Source of the DNA: Hyphomicrobium_A sp963728165
Lineage (GTDB): Bacteria; Pseudomonadota; Alphaproteobacteria; Rhizobiales; Hyphomicrobiaceae
NCBI GenBank assembly: GCA_963728165.1
Contig: CAVSIY010000002.1
Location: 310,001-374,000 of the forward strand
Direction: 5' to 3'
DNA: 64,000 nt
Part shown: positions 43,964 through 52,379 of the stretch, piece by piece
Layout: each line of letters starts with the position of its first letter
Position numbering within the stretch: the stretch's first letter is position 1
Program-made: the position numbers and the translations under genes
Notes under the pieces: generated by a model
Seen by the model: the letters and a program-made list of their open reading frames with translations, nothing else
Told to the model about the DNA's origin: nothing
Databases searched by the model: none

Positions 43964-44947
43964 ATGCGCTCTAAGGTCGGCTTTGCGTTCATGCTCGGCG
44001 CCATTGCGGCATTTCTGGCGCCGGCACCGGCGGCATTCGCTTATACCGCCTTCGTCACCAACGAGAAGGACAACACGGTGTCGGTGATCGACACCGACAA
44101 GCTCGAGGTCATCAAGACCTTCAAGGTCGGGCAACGCCCTCGCGGCCTCGTTCTATCGAAGGACGCCAAGTGGCTGATCGTCTGCACCAGCGACGAGAAC
44201 CTCATCCAGGTCTATGACACCAAGACCTATCAGCTCGTGAAAACCCTGCCGTCGGGCCCCGATCCGGAGCTGCTGACGCTGCATCCTTCCGGCAACCCAC
44301 TCTACGTCGCCAACGAGAACGACAACCTCGTGACGGTGGTCGACATCAACACCGGCAAGATCATCACCGACATCCCCGTCGGCGTCGAGCCGGAAGGTAT
44401 GGGCATGAGCCCCGACGGAAAGGTGCTGGTCAACACCTCCGAGACGACCAACATGGCGCATTTCATCGACACGGAGACGCACAAGACCTTCGACAACGTG
44501 CTGGTCGACAGCCGCCCACGCATTGCCAGGTTCAACTCCACGGGGACGCAGCTCTGGGTGAGCTCGGAGGTCGGTGGTACGGTCGCCGTGATCGATCCCA
44601 AGACCCGCAAGGTCATCCAAAAGATCCACTTCGAGATCCCCGGCATCACGCGGGAGGCGATCCAGCCCGTCGGCGTTCAGATCACTGCAGACGACAAGCT
44701 TGCCTTTATCGCGCTCGGGCCGGCCAACCGCGTCGCAGTGGTCGACACCAAGACGTTCAAGGTCCTCAAGTATCTCCTCGTCGGACAGCGGGTCTGGCAC
44801 CTGGCCTTCACGCCCGACGGCAAGGAGCTGCTGACCACCAACGGCGCCTCCAACGACGTCTCGGTCATCGACGTGCCCAAACTGAAAGTGATCAAGTCGA
44901 TCGCGGTCGGGCGCTATCCCTGGGGCGTCGTGGTCGCACCGTTCTGA
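43964..44947 (+). CDS. YVTN beta-propeller protein linked to PQQ catabolism
   Basis: The 327-residue periplasmic protein has a signal ending AFA and seven-bladed YVTN repeats: AFVTNEKDNTVSVIDTDKLEVIKTFKVGQRPRGLVLS, LYVANENDNLVTVVDINTGKII, LWVSSEVGGTVAVIDPKTRKVI and LLTTNGASNDVSVIDVPKLKVIKSIAVGRYPWGV. It is the propeller regularly found between the binding protein and ATPase genes of the PQQ-linked ABC cluster. It may bind the transported ligand or a dehydrogenase. A second, related propeller is at 55630-56598. Confidence 0.88.
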   Translation: MRSKVGFAFMLGAIAAFLAPAPAAFAYTAFVTNEKDNTVSVIDTDKLEVIKTFKVGQRPRGLVLSKDAKWLIVCTSDENLIQVYDTKTYQLVKTLPSGPDPELLTLHPSGNPLYVANENDNLVTVVDINTGKIITDIPVGVEPEGMGMSPDGKVLVNTSETTNMAHFIDTETHKTFDNVLVDSRPRIARFNSTGTQLWVSSEVGGTVAVIDPKTRKVIQKIHFEIPGITREAIQPVGVQITADDKLAFIALGPANRVAVVDTKTFKVLKYLLVGQRVWHLAFTPDGKELLTTNGASNDVSVIDVPKLKVIKSIAVGRYPWGVVVAPF

Positions 44948-45122
44948 CCTCGTGCGCCATCGCGATCGCTTGCGACAAAAGACTTGCGAGCGACGGTGAT
45001 GGCGGTTGTACTGGAGCAAAGAAAGACGAAGCCGGGATGCTCTTCGCGTGGCTCAAGCTGGAAGAAATTACACCTAAGATTTCAATGGCTTGAATAAAGA
45101 GCAATCGGGATGAATCGTCGTA

Positions 45123-45905
45123 ATGGATATGGCATCTGAACCCCAAGGCGAAGTCGAGGCCGCTCCCGCTCTCGTCGTGCGCAACGTCAGTCATCGCTTC
45201 GGCGAGACGCTGGCGCTCGACGACGTGTCGCTCAAGGTCGATCGCGGCACCTTCGTCGTCCTGTTGGGATTGAACGGCGCCGGCAAGTCGACGTTGTTCG
45301 CGCTCGTCACGCGCCTCTACGACAACGTGTCGGGAGAAATCCGCATCTTCGGCTACGACGTGCGCCGGCGCGCGTCCGCCGCCTTGCAGCGTCTGGGCGT
45401 GGTGTTTCAGAGCCGCACGCTCGACCTCGACCTGAGCCTAAAGCAGAACCTGCTCTACCACTGCGCGCTGCACGGCATCCGCGGCCGCGAGGCGCGCGCG
45501 CGCACCACACGTGCTCTGGAGATCGTCGGGTTGACCGACCGCGCGCGCGAAAAAGTGCGCAACCTCTCGGGCGGACAGGCACGGCGCGTCGAGATCGCCC
45601 GCTCGCTGCTGCATCGGCCCGCCCTGCTTCTGCTCGACGAGCCGACCGTCGGCCTCGACATCGGCTCGCGCGAGAGCGTGATCAGCATCGTGCGCTCGCT
45701 GGTCAAGACGGAGGGCCTCGGCGTTCTCTGGGCCACACATCTTTTCGACGAGGTGCTGCCGACGGACCTCATCGTCATCCTGCATAAGGGCCGCGTGCTG
45801 TTCACAGGCAGCGTGCCTGAGCTGCTGGCGAAGACGGGGACGCAAAACGTGAGCGATGCCTTCCGGTCGCTAACCGGCACGAGCGATACGGAGTTGGCGG
45901 CATGA
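45123..45905 (+). CDS. ABC transporter ATPase, PQQ-alcohol dehydrogenase system (LutE/PedB-like)
   Basis: The 260-residue ATPase has Walker A GLNGAGKST, Q-loop FQSRTLDLDLSL, signature LSGGQARRVEIARSLLH, Walker B LLLLDEPTVGLD and H-loop ATHLFDE. It belongs to the drug/NodI-type exporters that pair with ABC-2 permeases, and to the subgroup that accompanies PQQ enzymes. Lut and Ped relatives are needed for lanthanide-dependent growth or its regulation. Its stop overlaps the permease start by four bases. Confidence 0.9.
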   Translation: MDMASEPQGEVEAAPALVVRNVSHRFGETLALDDVSLKVDRGTFVVLLGLNGAGKSTLFALVTRLYDNVSGEIRIFGYDVRRRASAALQRLGVVFQSRTLDLDLSLKQNLLYHCALHGIRGREARARTTRALEIVGLTDRAREKVRNLSGGQARRVEIARSLLHRPALLLLDEPTVGLDIGSRESVISIVRSLVKTEGLGVLWATHLFDEVLPTDLIVILHKGRVLFTGSVPELLAKTGTQNVSDAFRSLTGTSDTELAA

Positions 45906-46795
45906 GCGGGCAGACCGCAACGGCGAAGCAAGTCGCCCCCACGGCGCCGGGGAGCTCCTGGGATATGGATCCGCCGCGGCTGGGGCCGCGCGCCTACTAC
46001 ACCTGCTTCAAGGGCATCGTCTGGCGCGAGGTGCTGCGCTACCTGCACCAGCGCGAGCGCTTCCTGTCGGCGCTGGTGCGACCGCTCGTGTGGCTGTTCA
46101 TCTTCGCGGCCGGCTTCCGCCAGACGCTCGGCGTCTCCATCATCCCGCCGTATGAGACCTATATCTTGTATGAGGTCTTCATCGCGCCCGGCCTCATCGG
46201 CATGATCCAGCTGTTCAATGCGATGCAGTCCTCGCTGTCGATGGTCTACGACCGCGAGACGGGCGCCATGCGCACGCTTCTCGTCAGCCCCTTCCCGCGC
46301 TCGTTTCTGCTCTTGTCCAAGCTCGTCGGCGGTGTGGCCGTCTCGCTGCTGCAGGTCTATGCCTTCCTCGCTGTGGCGTATTTCTGGGAGATCGAGCCGC
46401 CGCTTTACGGCTATCTCACCGTGCTGCCGGCGCTCATTCTGTCGGGGCTCATGCTGGGCTCGCTGGCGCTCTTCATGTCCTCCGTTATCAAGCAGCTGGA
46501 GAATTTCGCCGGCGTCATGAACTTCGTGATCTTCCCCATGTTCTTCGCCTCGTCCGCGCTCTACCCGCTGTGGCGTGTCAAGGAGTCGAGCGTCCTGCTC
46601 TACTATGTGTGCGAGTTGAACCCCTTCTCGCAGGCAGTCGAGCTCATCCGCTTCGCGCTCTACGGACAGATAAACTGGATCTCGCTTGCCGCGGTGCTCG
46701 GCTGCACGGCTGCGTTCCTCGGCGGAGCCATTTACGCCTACAACCCATCGAAAGGCCTGATCGCACGGCGTGGCGGTCCAGGCGCAGGAGCCTGA
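45902..46795 (+). CDS. ABC-2 type permease, PQQ-alcohol dehydrogenase system (LutF/PedC-like)
   Basis: The 297-residue membrane protein has six helices, beginning after about 40 cytoplasmic residues. The segment MVYDRETGAMRTLLVSPFPRSFLLLSKLVGG with the E-x-G motif, and LNPFSQAVELIRFALYG near the end, are typical ABC-2 features. It works with the ATPase immediately upstream. Whether the system imports or exports is not settled from sequence: ABC-2 folds are usually exporters, yet the operon includes a periplasmic binding protein. Confidence 0.9.
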   Translation: MSGQTATAKQVAPTAPGSSWDMDPPRLGPRAYYTCFKGIVWREVLRYLHQRERFLSALVRPLVWLFIFAAGFRQTLGVSIIPPYETYILYEVFIAPGLIGMIQLFNAMQSSLSMVYDRETGAMRTLLVSPFPRSFLLLSKLVGGVAVSLLQVYAFLAVAYFWEIEPPLYGYLTVLPALILSGLMLGSLALFMSSVIKQLENFAGVMNFVIFPMFFASSALYPLWRVKESSVLLYYVCELNPFSQAVELIRFALYGQINWISLAAVLGCTAAFLGGAIYAYNPSKGLIARRGGPGAGA

Positions 46796-46799
46796 AGAC

Positions 46800-47621
46800 A
46801 TGCAAAGAGCAAGAAACGTGAAGCGAGTGATCGAGCGCGCCGGCATCGCGGCAATTTTCGCCCTGGTCACCAGCGCGACCTTGCAGGCAGCCGAGCCGAA
46901 CGCGGCTCCTGGCGAAGCGAAAGTGGCGCCGACCCCGGCGGCCCCCACTGTTACTCCAGCTAAATCGACGGTGCTGCCCAACGCCCCCAAGGTCGGCGAC
47001 ACGGCACCGTCCACGGAGGCTGGGGAGGAGTCTCACGCCGCTTCCGCTGCCGATACTGCGGGCAGCCCCGATTGGCCCTGCGTGCAACGCAAGGTGGCGA
47101 CCATCAGCGCGGCTCAGATCTGGGACGGCCCCCCCGTCGACAACGTCAAGGGTTGGGAGAACGACGACAAGATCACCGAGCTCACCAGCTACCTGGAGAG
47201 CCGCCGTATCCCCTTGGACAAAGCCGAGAAGGCCATCAAGGACTACGCCCAAAGCCTGCCCGCGGCCGAGCGCGACAAGAAGCTGACCGAGCTCTTTGCC
47301 AGCGTGCTCTCGAAGATCAATTCCGATCGCACCTTCGTCATCGGCCGCGTCGAGGAGTTCCAGCGGCGTCAGAAGGGGCGCGCCGACGAGCTGGAGCGGG
47401 AAGGCCGCAAGCTTTCCGAGAAGAAGCAGGATATCCCAGCCGCGGACGAGCTGGGGCCCAGGGACGCCAAGCTCACGCCGGAGCAGCAGGAGTACAACTG
47501 GAACGCCCGCATCTTCCAGGAGCGCCAGCAGAACATGACGGTCGCGTGCGAGATCCCCATCCTCATCGAGCAGCGCGCCTACGAGATCAGCAAGCTCATC
47601 CGCGCCCAGATGTCGAGCTAG
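46800..47621 (+). CDS. Exported protein of unknown function in the lut/ped-like operon
   Basis: The 273-residue protein has a signal peptide (about residues 1-30), an Ala/Pro/Thr-rich linker to about residue 90 and a mostly helical charged domain. Landmarks are PDWPCVQRKVATISAAQIWDGPP, ELTSYLESRRIPLDKAEKAIKDYA, FVIGRVEEFQRRQKGRADELEREG and a final MTVACEIPILIEQRAYEISKLIRAQM. Two cysteines, in PDWPC and VACEIP, may pair. I do not know the family name, though an exported gene occupies the same place in the Methylobacterium lut cluster. Start at 46800 behind GGAG. It is last in the operon. Confidence 0.75.
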   Translation: MQRARNVKRVIERAGIAAIFALVTSATLQAAEPNAAPGEAKVAPTPAAPTVTPAKSTVLPNAPKVGDTAPSTEAGEESHAASAADTAGSPDWPCVQRKVATISAAQIWDGPPVDNVKGWENDDKITELTSYLESRRIPLDKAEKAIKDYAQSLPAAERDKKLTELFASVLSKINSDRTFVIGRVEEFQRRQKGRADELEREGRKLSEKKQDIPAADELGPRDAKLTPEQQEYNWNARIFQERQQNMTVACEIPILIEQRAYEISKLIRAQMSS

Positions 47622-47713
47622 CTCGCCAATTCGATACCGCCCGGCCCTCACCCGTCAGAGCTTAGCATCGAGGCGAATTCGTCCAAGGCGGAGGGACATT
47701 CCGACCAACCCCT

Positions 47714-48367
47714 TCAGGGAACCTTGGCCGCGTCGATCAGCGGGTAGCCGAGCTCCTGCCAGCCGTCGGTTCCGTCGCTGAACCACATGACGTTGCGATA
47801 GCCCAGCGCCACCGCGCGCTTGGCCGCGTTCCAGGACATCCAGCAGTTCCTGAGACAGAAGAAGACGACAGGGGCGTCGCGCTTGTCCCCCGTGAGGCGC
47901 GCCAGCCGGGTGCTGAAATAGTCCTCCATCGTCGCCGACAGCGCCCCGTAGCCCACGTTGGGCAGCCAGTGCGCGCCTTCGATCGAGCGGTGGACGGGAT
48001 CGCGCCAGAAGGTGCCGGCGGGCAGGTTGGGCGGCTTGGGGGCCTGGGGATAGACGTCGATGAAGATTGCCGCGTTCTTGTTCCACAGATCGGCGGCCTC
48101 GTCAGGCGTCAGCACCTTGGCGCCCTTCAGCGTCGCCGGCACCGGGCTGCGGTAGTCGTCCATGCGGTAGCCTTGCGGCTCGGCCACCGTCGGCGCGGCG
48201 CTTGCGCCGGGCACGCTGAGCGTGCCTGCGAGGGCGACCGCGAGCAGCATTATCGCCACGCCCGCGCGCAAGAGCGGGCTCAACGGCCGACGCGAGAAGC
48301 GGCGGCAGCACCGGCCCGCCCGCTCCGGGGTGGGTCTCTGAGATGAGGATTGAGGCAAACGCCGCAC
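47714..48367 (-). CDS. PQQ-associated rhodanese-like CXXCW-type protein
   Basis: The 217-residue exported protein has a signal near residues 33-58 (ending ASA) and a rhodanese-like domain. The landmark is FFCLRNCWMSWNAAKRAVALGYRNVMWFSDGTDGWQELGYPL, with Cys171 and Cys175-Trp176; the first Cys sits in the rhodanese loop position. It is the CXXCW-motif protein associated with PQQ-dependent catabolism. The reaction is unknown; a periplasmic sulfur or thiol role is inferred from the fold and from the SoxYZ-like gene at 53411. It lies 18 bp behind xoxJ. Confidence 0.85.
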   Translation of the reverse strand: MRRLPQSSSQRPTPERAGRCCRRFSRRPLSPLLRAGVAIMLLAVALAGTLSVPGASAAPTVAEPQGYRMDDYRSPVPATLKGAKVLTPDEAADLWNKNAAIFIDVYPQAPKPPNLPAGTFWRDPVHRSIEGAHWLPNVGYGALSATMEDYFSTRLARLTGDKRDAPVVFFCLRNCWMSWNAAKRAVALGYRNVMWFSDGTDGWQELGYPLIDAAKVP

Positions 48368-48385
48368 GGCTGGCGCGCCCCGGCT

Positions 48386-49261
48386 CTAGCCGCGCGGCGT
48401 GTTGATCGGCTGGTTCTGCTCGTCGAGCAGCGGCACGCCATAGTCCAGAAGCACGCGGTCGATTTCAGCCTGATGTTGGCGGATCACGTCGTTGAGCTGG
48501 CGCTTCCACAGGTCGTCGCCCTGGCGCACGCCCATGGTAATACGGAACACCAAATGGCCGTCGCTCTTGGCATCCTTAACCAGCGGAACGACCTCGAGCT
48601 TCTCGCCACCCTTGCCGGCGTAGTATCCGGCAATCGGCCCCCAGAGCACGCCCGCGTCAATCTCTCCGGAGCGGATATCCTTGATCATGTCCTCGGCCGG
48701 CAAGTCGTAGCGGCGGTCGACCATCAGCCGATAGGCCTTGGCCTTGCCCATGAGACCCGCCTTGGCGATGAGGTCGGCGGGCGGCGTGGTGATCATGACG
48801 CCGAGGCGTTTGCCCTTCAGCCGCGGATCGAACAGGCTGTCGACTCCATCGAGCCCCTTGCCCTTCGGATAGACGAGGGCATAGGCCGAGCGGTAGAGGG
48901 CATTGGTGTTGAGCACGAGCTCGTTGCCCTGTCCCGTGCCGATGATGAGATCGCAGCGCTTGGCGAGCAGCGTGCTGCGCGTGAAGCCCATCGCCTGGGG
49001 AAACCAAGTGTACTCGACCGGCACGCCGAGAGCATCGCCGATGATCTTGGCGATCTTGTTCTCGAAGCCTTCGAACTTCTGGTTGGAGAACGGCATGTTC
49101 GCCGGGTCGGAGCATACGCGCAGGACCTGCCGGTTGACGAGGTCCGAGCGGTGGCCTTCAACGGCGTCAGCCGACTGAAACGCCAAACCGCTCAAACCCA
49201 ACACCGCGACGCACAGAAGTCCGAAGCGTTTAGCTGCCAAGGCAGCTCTTTTCTTGCTCAC
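48386..49261 (-). CDS. xoxJ: Quinoprotein dehydrogenase-associated periplasmic binding-like protein XoxJ
   Basis: The 291-residue protein begins at GTG, has a signal ending ADA and a type-2 binding-protein fold: VLRVCSDPANMPFSNQKFEGFENKIAKIIGDALGVPVEYTWFPQ, CDLIIGTGQGNELVLNTNALYRSAYALVYP, GKRLGVMITTPPADLIA and AGVLWGPIAGYYA. XoxJ/MoxJ are thought to help XoxF mature or fold with PQQ and lanthanide, rather than to serve transport. Two further genes, xoxG and xoxF, lie upstream on the same strand. Its start is inside the last 32 bases of xoxG. Confidence 0.92.
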   Translation of the reverse strand: MSKKRAALAAKRFGLLCVAVLGLSGLAFQSADAVEGHRSDLVNRQVLRVCSDPANMPFSNQKFEGFENKIAKIIGDALGVPVEYTWFPQAMGFTRSTLLAKRCDLIIGTGQGNELVLNTNALYRSAYALVYPKGKGLDGVDSLFDPRLKGKRLGVMITTPPADLIAKAGLMGKAKAYRLMVDRRYDLPAEDMIKDIRSGEIDAGVLWGPIAGYYAGKGGEKLEVVPLVKDAKSDGHLVFRITMGVRQGDDLWKRQLNDVIRQHQAEIDRVLLDYGVPLLDEQNQPINTPRG

Positions 49262-49812
49262 GAGCAGTTTCCGGTTTCATTTCATGATTGCGGCCACCTA
49301 GCTGACCAGCAGGCAGCGTACCCTCGGCTCTTGACTTCAGGTACAGGTAGAGGTCGTCGATGAAGCACATGACGTTCTTGTTGTCACCCAACGCCGGCAT
49401 CACAAATTTGGTACCGGCCTCGTCGCGCACGCGCCCGCTGGCCACGGTCCCGAGGAAATCGCCGTAGCTCAGAAGTCTTGAGCGAGTTCGCCAGCGCCGG
49501 AGCGTAGGTCGAGCCCAACCCGTAGGGGCCGTGGCACACGTGGCACTCGGCGTGATAGCGGCGGTAGCCGTCATACGTGTACCAATCGACGACGTACTTG
49601 CCTTCCTTCTTGCAGATGTGGAACGTGGGCGTGCCGTCGGGAAGCGTCCACTTGCCGTCCTCGTTCTTGGCGCCTTCCTGGCTGACGCAGCCGTCGGGAA
49701 GTGTCACCACGGGAGGACCAGACTGCTTGTCCTCGGCGTTCACTGATGCTGCGAGACCGCCTCCCATCACGATTGCGGCTGCGGCTGCGACTACGAAACT
49801 GATCCTTCTCAC
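49230..49812 (-). CDS. xoxG: Cytochrome c, XoxG-type electron acceptor; one frameshift
   Basis: The precursor has a signal ending VNA and a haem motif CHVCH (Cys90, Cys93, His94) in YHAECHVCHGPYGLGSTYAPAL. After that the frame breaks at about 49472-49479 (AAGACTTCTGAGC); removing one T gives KTLSYGDFLGTVASGRVRDE with GTKFVMPALGDNKNVMCFIDDLYLYLKSR, which has the likely axial Met and a C-terminal Cys pair typical for methanol-metabolism cytochromes. The corrected length is about 193 residues. An intact gene is expected because XoxG is the acceptor of XoxF, so a sequence error is likely. Confidence 0.88.
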
Positions 49813-49891
49813 GCGCTTCCCCTATCTGCTTTTCGTTGCAGGGACTGATACACCATTTGGGCAATTTCGCCTGAGAGTACAACGGCCAAAA

Positions 49892-49911
49892 CGATCACCC
49901 GACCGTGATCG
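49892..49911. promoter_or_regulatory. Inverted repeat upstream of xoxG
   Basis: CGATCAC and GTGATCG are separated by six bases in the 244-bp gap between xoxF and xoxG, 80 bp from the xoxG start. It may be an operator or an mRNA structure. Confidence 0.3.
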
Positions 49912-50000
49912 ATGCAGGACATATAGATCGCTTTTAAGTTGTATCTCCTCCCGTGAGGGAGGCCCTGGCACACGAGCGGCCAGATTTACACCCTGGCACA

Positions 50001-50040
50001 CAAGGAGACCGGCGCGGGGATACCCCGCGCCGGTCCTTGT
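50001..50040 (-). terminator. GC-rich hairpin between xoxF and xoxG
   Basis: GACCGGCGCGGGG and its complement form a perfect 13-bp stem around a 3-base loop, extended by an ACAAG/CTTGT outer stem. It lies 16 bp after the xoxF stop. No T-run follows, so it is more likely an attenuator or 3'-end stabiliser, leaving more xoxF than xoxGJ mRNA. Confidence 0.65.
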
Positions 50041-50056
50041 CGTGTGAAAGGTCAGC

Positions 50057-51874
50057 TTATGGCAGCGACCACACGGTCAGCGACCCACCAAGAGCGGTGT
50101 AGTCGTTGAGACCGGCGTAGCCACCAACGGCACCCAGACCATCGGTCGGGTTGGTCAAGCCAGCCGCCAGACCGATACCGGCCCAGCCACCGACGCCCGA
50201 GTAGACGGCGATGTACTGCTTGCCACCGTGACCATAGGTCATCACGTTGCCGATGATGCCGGACGGAGTCTTGTTCTTGTAGAGAAGCTTGCCGTCCTTC
50301 TGGTCGACGCACTTGAAGTTGCCCTCGAGCGTGCCGTGGCAGGCGATGCCGCCAGCCGTGGTGAGAACACCCGACCACACCGAGAACTGCTCCTTGTTCG
50401 CCCAGACGATCTTGCCGTTGCCAGCATCCCACGCGATGAAGTTGCCCATGTTGCTCTCGCCCTTGGGCGGATACATGGACAGCGTGGCGCCAACGTACGG
50501 CTGACCGGCAGTGTACTCGACCTTGAAGGGCTCGTAGTCCATGCACACGTGGTTAGACGGCACATAGAAGAGACCCGTCAGCGGCGAGAAGGCCACCGGC
50601 TGCTGGTCCTTCGAGCCCAGAGCGGCCGGGCAGACGTCGGTGGTGTTGACGTCGGGACCGTTCAGGAAGGTCGACTTGGAAGCGACGACCAGCGGACGAC
50701 CATAGGTCTTGCTGGACTTGTCCATGTCGACTTTCGTGGCCCAGTTCACGGCCGGGTCGTACTTCTCGGCGACGAGAAGCTCGCCGGTCGCACGGTCAAG
50801 CGTATAGGCGAAGCCATTGCGGTTGAACTCGACAACCACGTTGCGCTTCTTACCCTTGACGTCGATGTCGGCAATGATGGGCTCGTTGATGCCATCATAG
50901 TCCCACTCGTCGAACGGCGTGTACTGGTAGGCCCAAGCCGCCATGCCGGTTTCCGGGTTGCGAGCGAACAGCGTCATCGAATAGAGCTGATCGATCTGCT
51001 TGCCGTCAGGTCCTGCACGCTGCGCCGGGTTCCAGGTCGAGGGGTTGCCCGTGCCGTAGTAGAACAGGTTCAGCTTGGGATCCCAGGACATGTAGCCCCA
51101 GATGGAGCCGCCGCCCAGTTTCCACTGGTCGCCGTTCCAGGTCTTGAGCGAGCTGTCCTTGCCGACCGGCTTGCCGAGCATCATCGTCTTGGCCGGGTCG
51201 ACCAGGATCTCGTCATCCGGGCCCATCGAGTAGGCGCGCCACACCCGCTTGCCGGTGTTCTCGTCGTAAGCGGTCATGAAGCAGCGCACGCCGAACTCAG
51301 CGCCGGACACGCCGACGAGGACGACGTTGCCGACAACCATCGGAGCACCCGTGCCCGTCTCACCGCGCTTCGGATCACCGTTGACGGTCTTCCAGAGCTC
51401 TTTGCCGGTCTTGGCATCGAGTGCGACGAGTGACGTATCAGCCTGATGCAGGAAGATCTTGCCGTCGGCGTACTGCGGGCCACGGTTGACCGTGTCACAG
51501 CACATGACGGGGATCACAGACGGATCCTGCTTGGGCTCATACTTCCAGATGATCTTGTTGTCGTCGGCTAGGTTCAAAGCGTACACGATGTTCGGGAACG
51601 GGGTGTGCACGTACATCGTATCGCCGACAACGAGGGGACCGCCCTCGTGGCCGCGCAGAACGCCGGTCGAGAAGGTCCATGCGACCCTCAGGTTGGCGAC
51701 GTTCTTGGTGTTGATCTGATCCAACTTCGAATAACGCTGCGAAGTGTAGTCATGCTGCTGCATGCACCAGTTATTGTCGTCGGATATGCACTTCAGAACA
51801 CTATCGTTAGCCAACGCCGGCGCCGCAAAGACGGCCGATGCCACCAACGCACCTGCGAATGCACTTCTGCGCAT
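50057..51874 (-). CDS. xoxF: Lanthanide-dependent methanol dehydrogenase XoxF
   Basis: The 605-residue periplasmic quinoprotein oxidises methanol using PQQ and a lanthanide. A signal peptide (1-22, ending ALA) is followed by an eight-bladed propeller. Adjacent cysteines in VMCCDTVNRG form the vicinal disulfide over PQQ. The decisive motif is TPFDEWDYDGINE: Asp325 is catalytic and Asp327, two residues later, is the extra lanthanide ligand; the calcium enzyme MxaF has Ala there. GNPSTWNPAQR and GVSGAEFGVRCF supply other cofactor contacts. No mxaF is in this window. The gene has a 505-bp upstream region and leads xoxG and xoxJ on the same strand. Confidence 0.97.
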   Translation of the reverse strand: MRRSAFAGALVASAVFAAPALANDSVLKCISDDNNWCMQQHDYTSQRYSKLDQINTKNVANLRVAWTFSTGVLRGHEGGPLVVGDTMYVHTPFPNIVYALNLADDNKIIWKYEPKQDPSVIPVMCCDTVNRGPQYADGKIFLHQADTSLVALDAKTGKELWKTVNGDPKRGETGTGAPMVVGNVVLVGVSGAEFGVRCFMTAYDENTGKRVWRAYSMGPDDEILVDPAKTMMLGKPVGKDSSLKTWNGDQWKLGGGSIWGYMSWDPKLNLFYYGTGNPSTWNPAQRAGPDGKQIDQLYSMTLFARNPETGMAAWAYQYTPFDEWDYDGINEPIIADIDVKGKKRNVVVEFNRNGFAYTLDRATGELLVAEKYDPAVNWATKVDMDKSSKTYGRPLVVASKSTFLNGPDVNTTDVCPAALGSKDQQPVAFSPLTGLFYVPSNHVCMDYEPFKVEYTAGQPYVGATLSMYPPKGESNMGNFIAWDAGNGKIVWANKEQFSVWSGVLTTAGGIACHGTLEGNFKCVDQKDGKLLYKNKTPSGIIGNVMTYGHGGKQYIAVYSGVGGWAGIGLAAGLTNPTDGLGAVGGYAGLNDYTALGGSLTVWSLP

Positions 51875-52379
51875 TGCGCTTCCTCCATTTTAAGGTTCTT
51901 GCCACGCTTGCAAGCGGTCGTGACTGGCAGCGCCTCACACCCATTGTTTTGGGATGGGGTTTGCCCCTTCTTCCTCCCTGGCGATCGACCGGGTCTTATC
52001 GGGCTTTTTGCCTCTTGACCCTGGAAGCCATGTCACCACCGCGGCACATCTACGCACTTTTTTTTCCCGACCGCAAGACGATGCAGTAACGAAAATTCAC
52101 GCGTCCGTGAATAGGACAAGGTCGCTGACTTAAAATCCGCCGCATTCCATCGCGGCTTGTTGCGCTGCAAGGAAGATTTGTGCGTCGCACGACAAAGTTT
52201 TGTACGCAGGCTGATTTCATCGGCACCAGCGCATCTTGAGCGCTTTCGTGACACGTGCACGCTCCAACAACGTGCGCAGGACGGCGCGGGGAGCCGCGTA
52301 AACGTTTGATCACGTGGCGGAAGGCCTTCGATCACGCGCCGCTCTCGACGGCGTGATCGCGCGTGCTTATATCCCCGAC
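51875..52379. other. Divergent upstream region of xoxF
   Basis: This 505-bp region must hold the xoxF promoter (leftward) and that of the metallohydrolase gene (rightward). It contains an inverted repeat ATTCACG/CGTGAAT (52095-52112) and a T-rich tract near 52060-52068. Short open frames are not supported as genes. Local base composition is more mixed than the flanks. Confidence 0.55.
52095..52112. promoter_or_regulatory. Inverted repeat in the xoxF upstream region
   Basis: ATTCACG and CGTGAAT, 4 bases apart, give a perfect 7-bp dyad about 220 bp upstream of the xoxF ATG. It is a plausible response-regulator site for methanol or lanthanide control; no regulator is encoded in this window. Confidence 0.4.
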
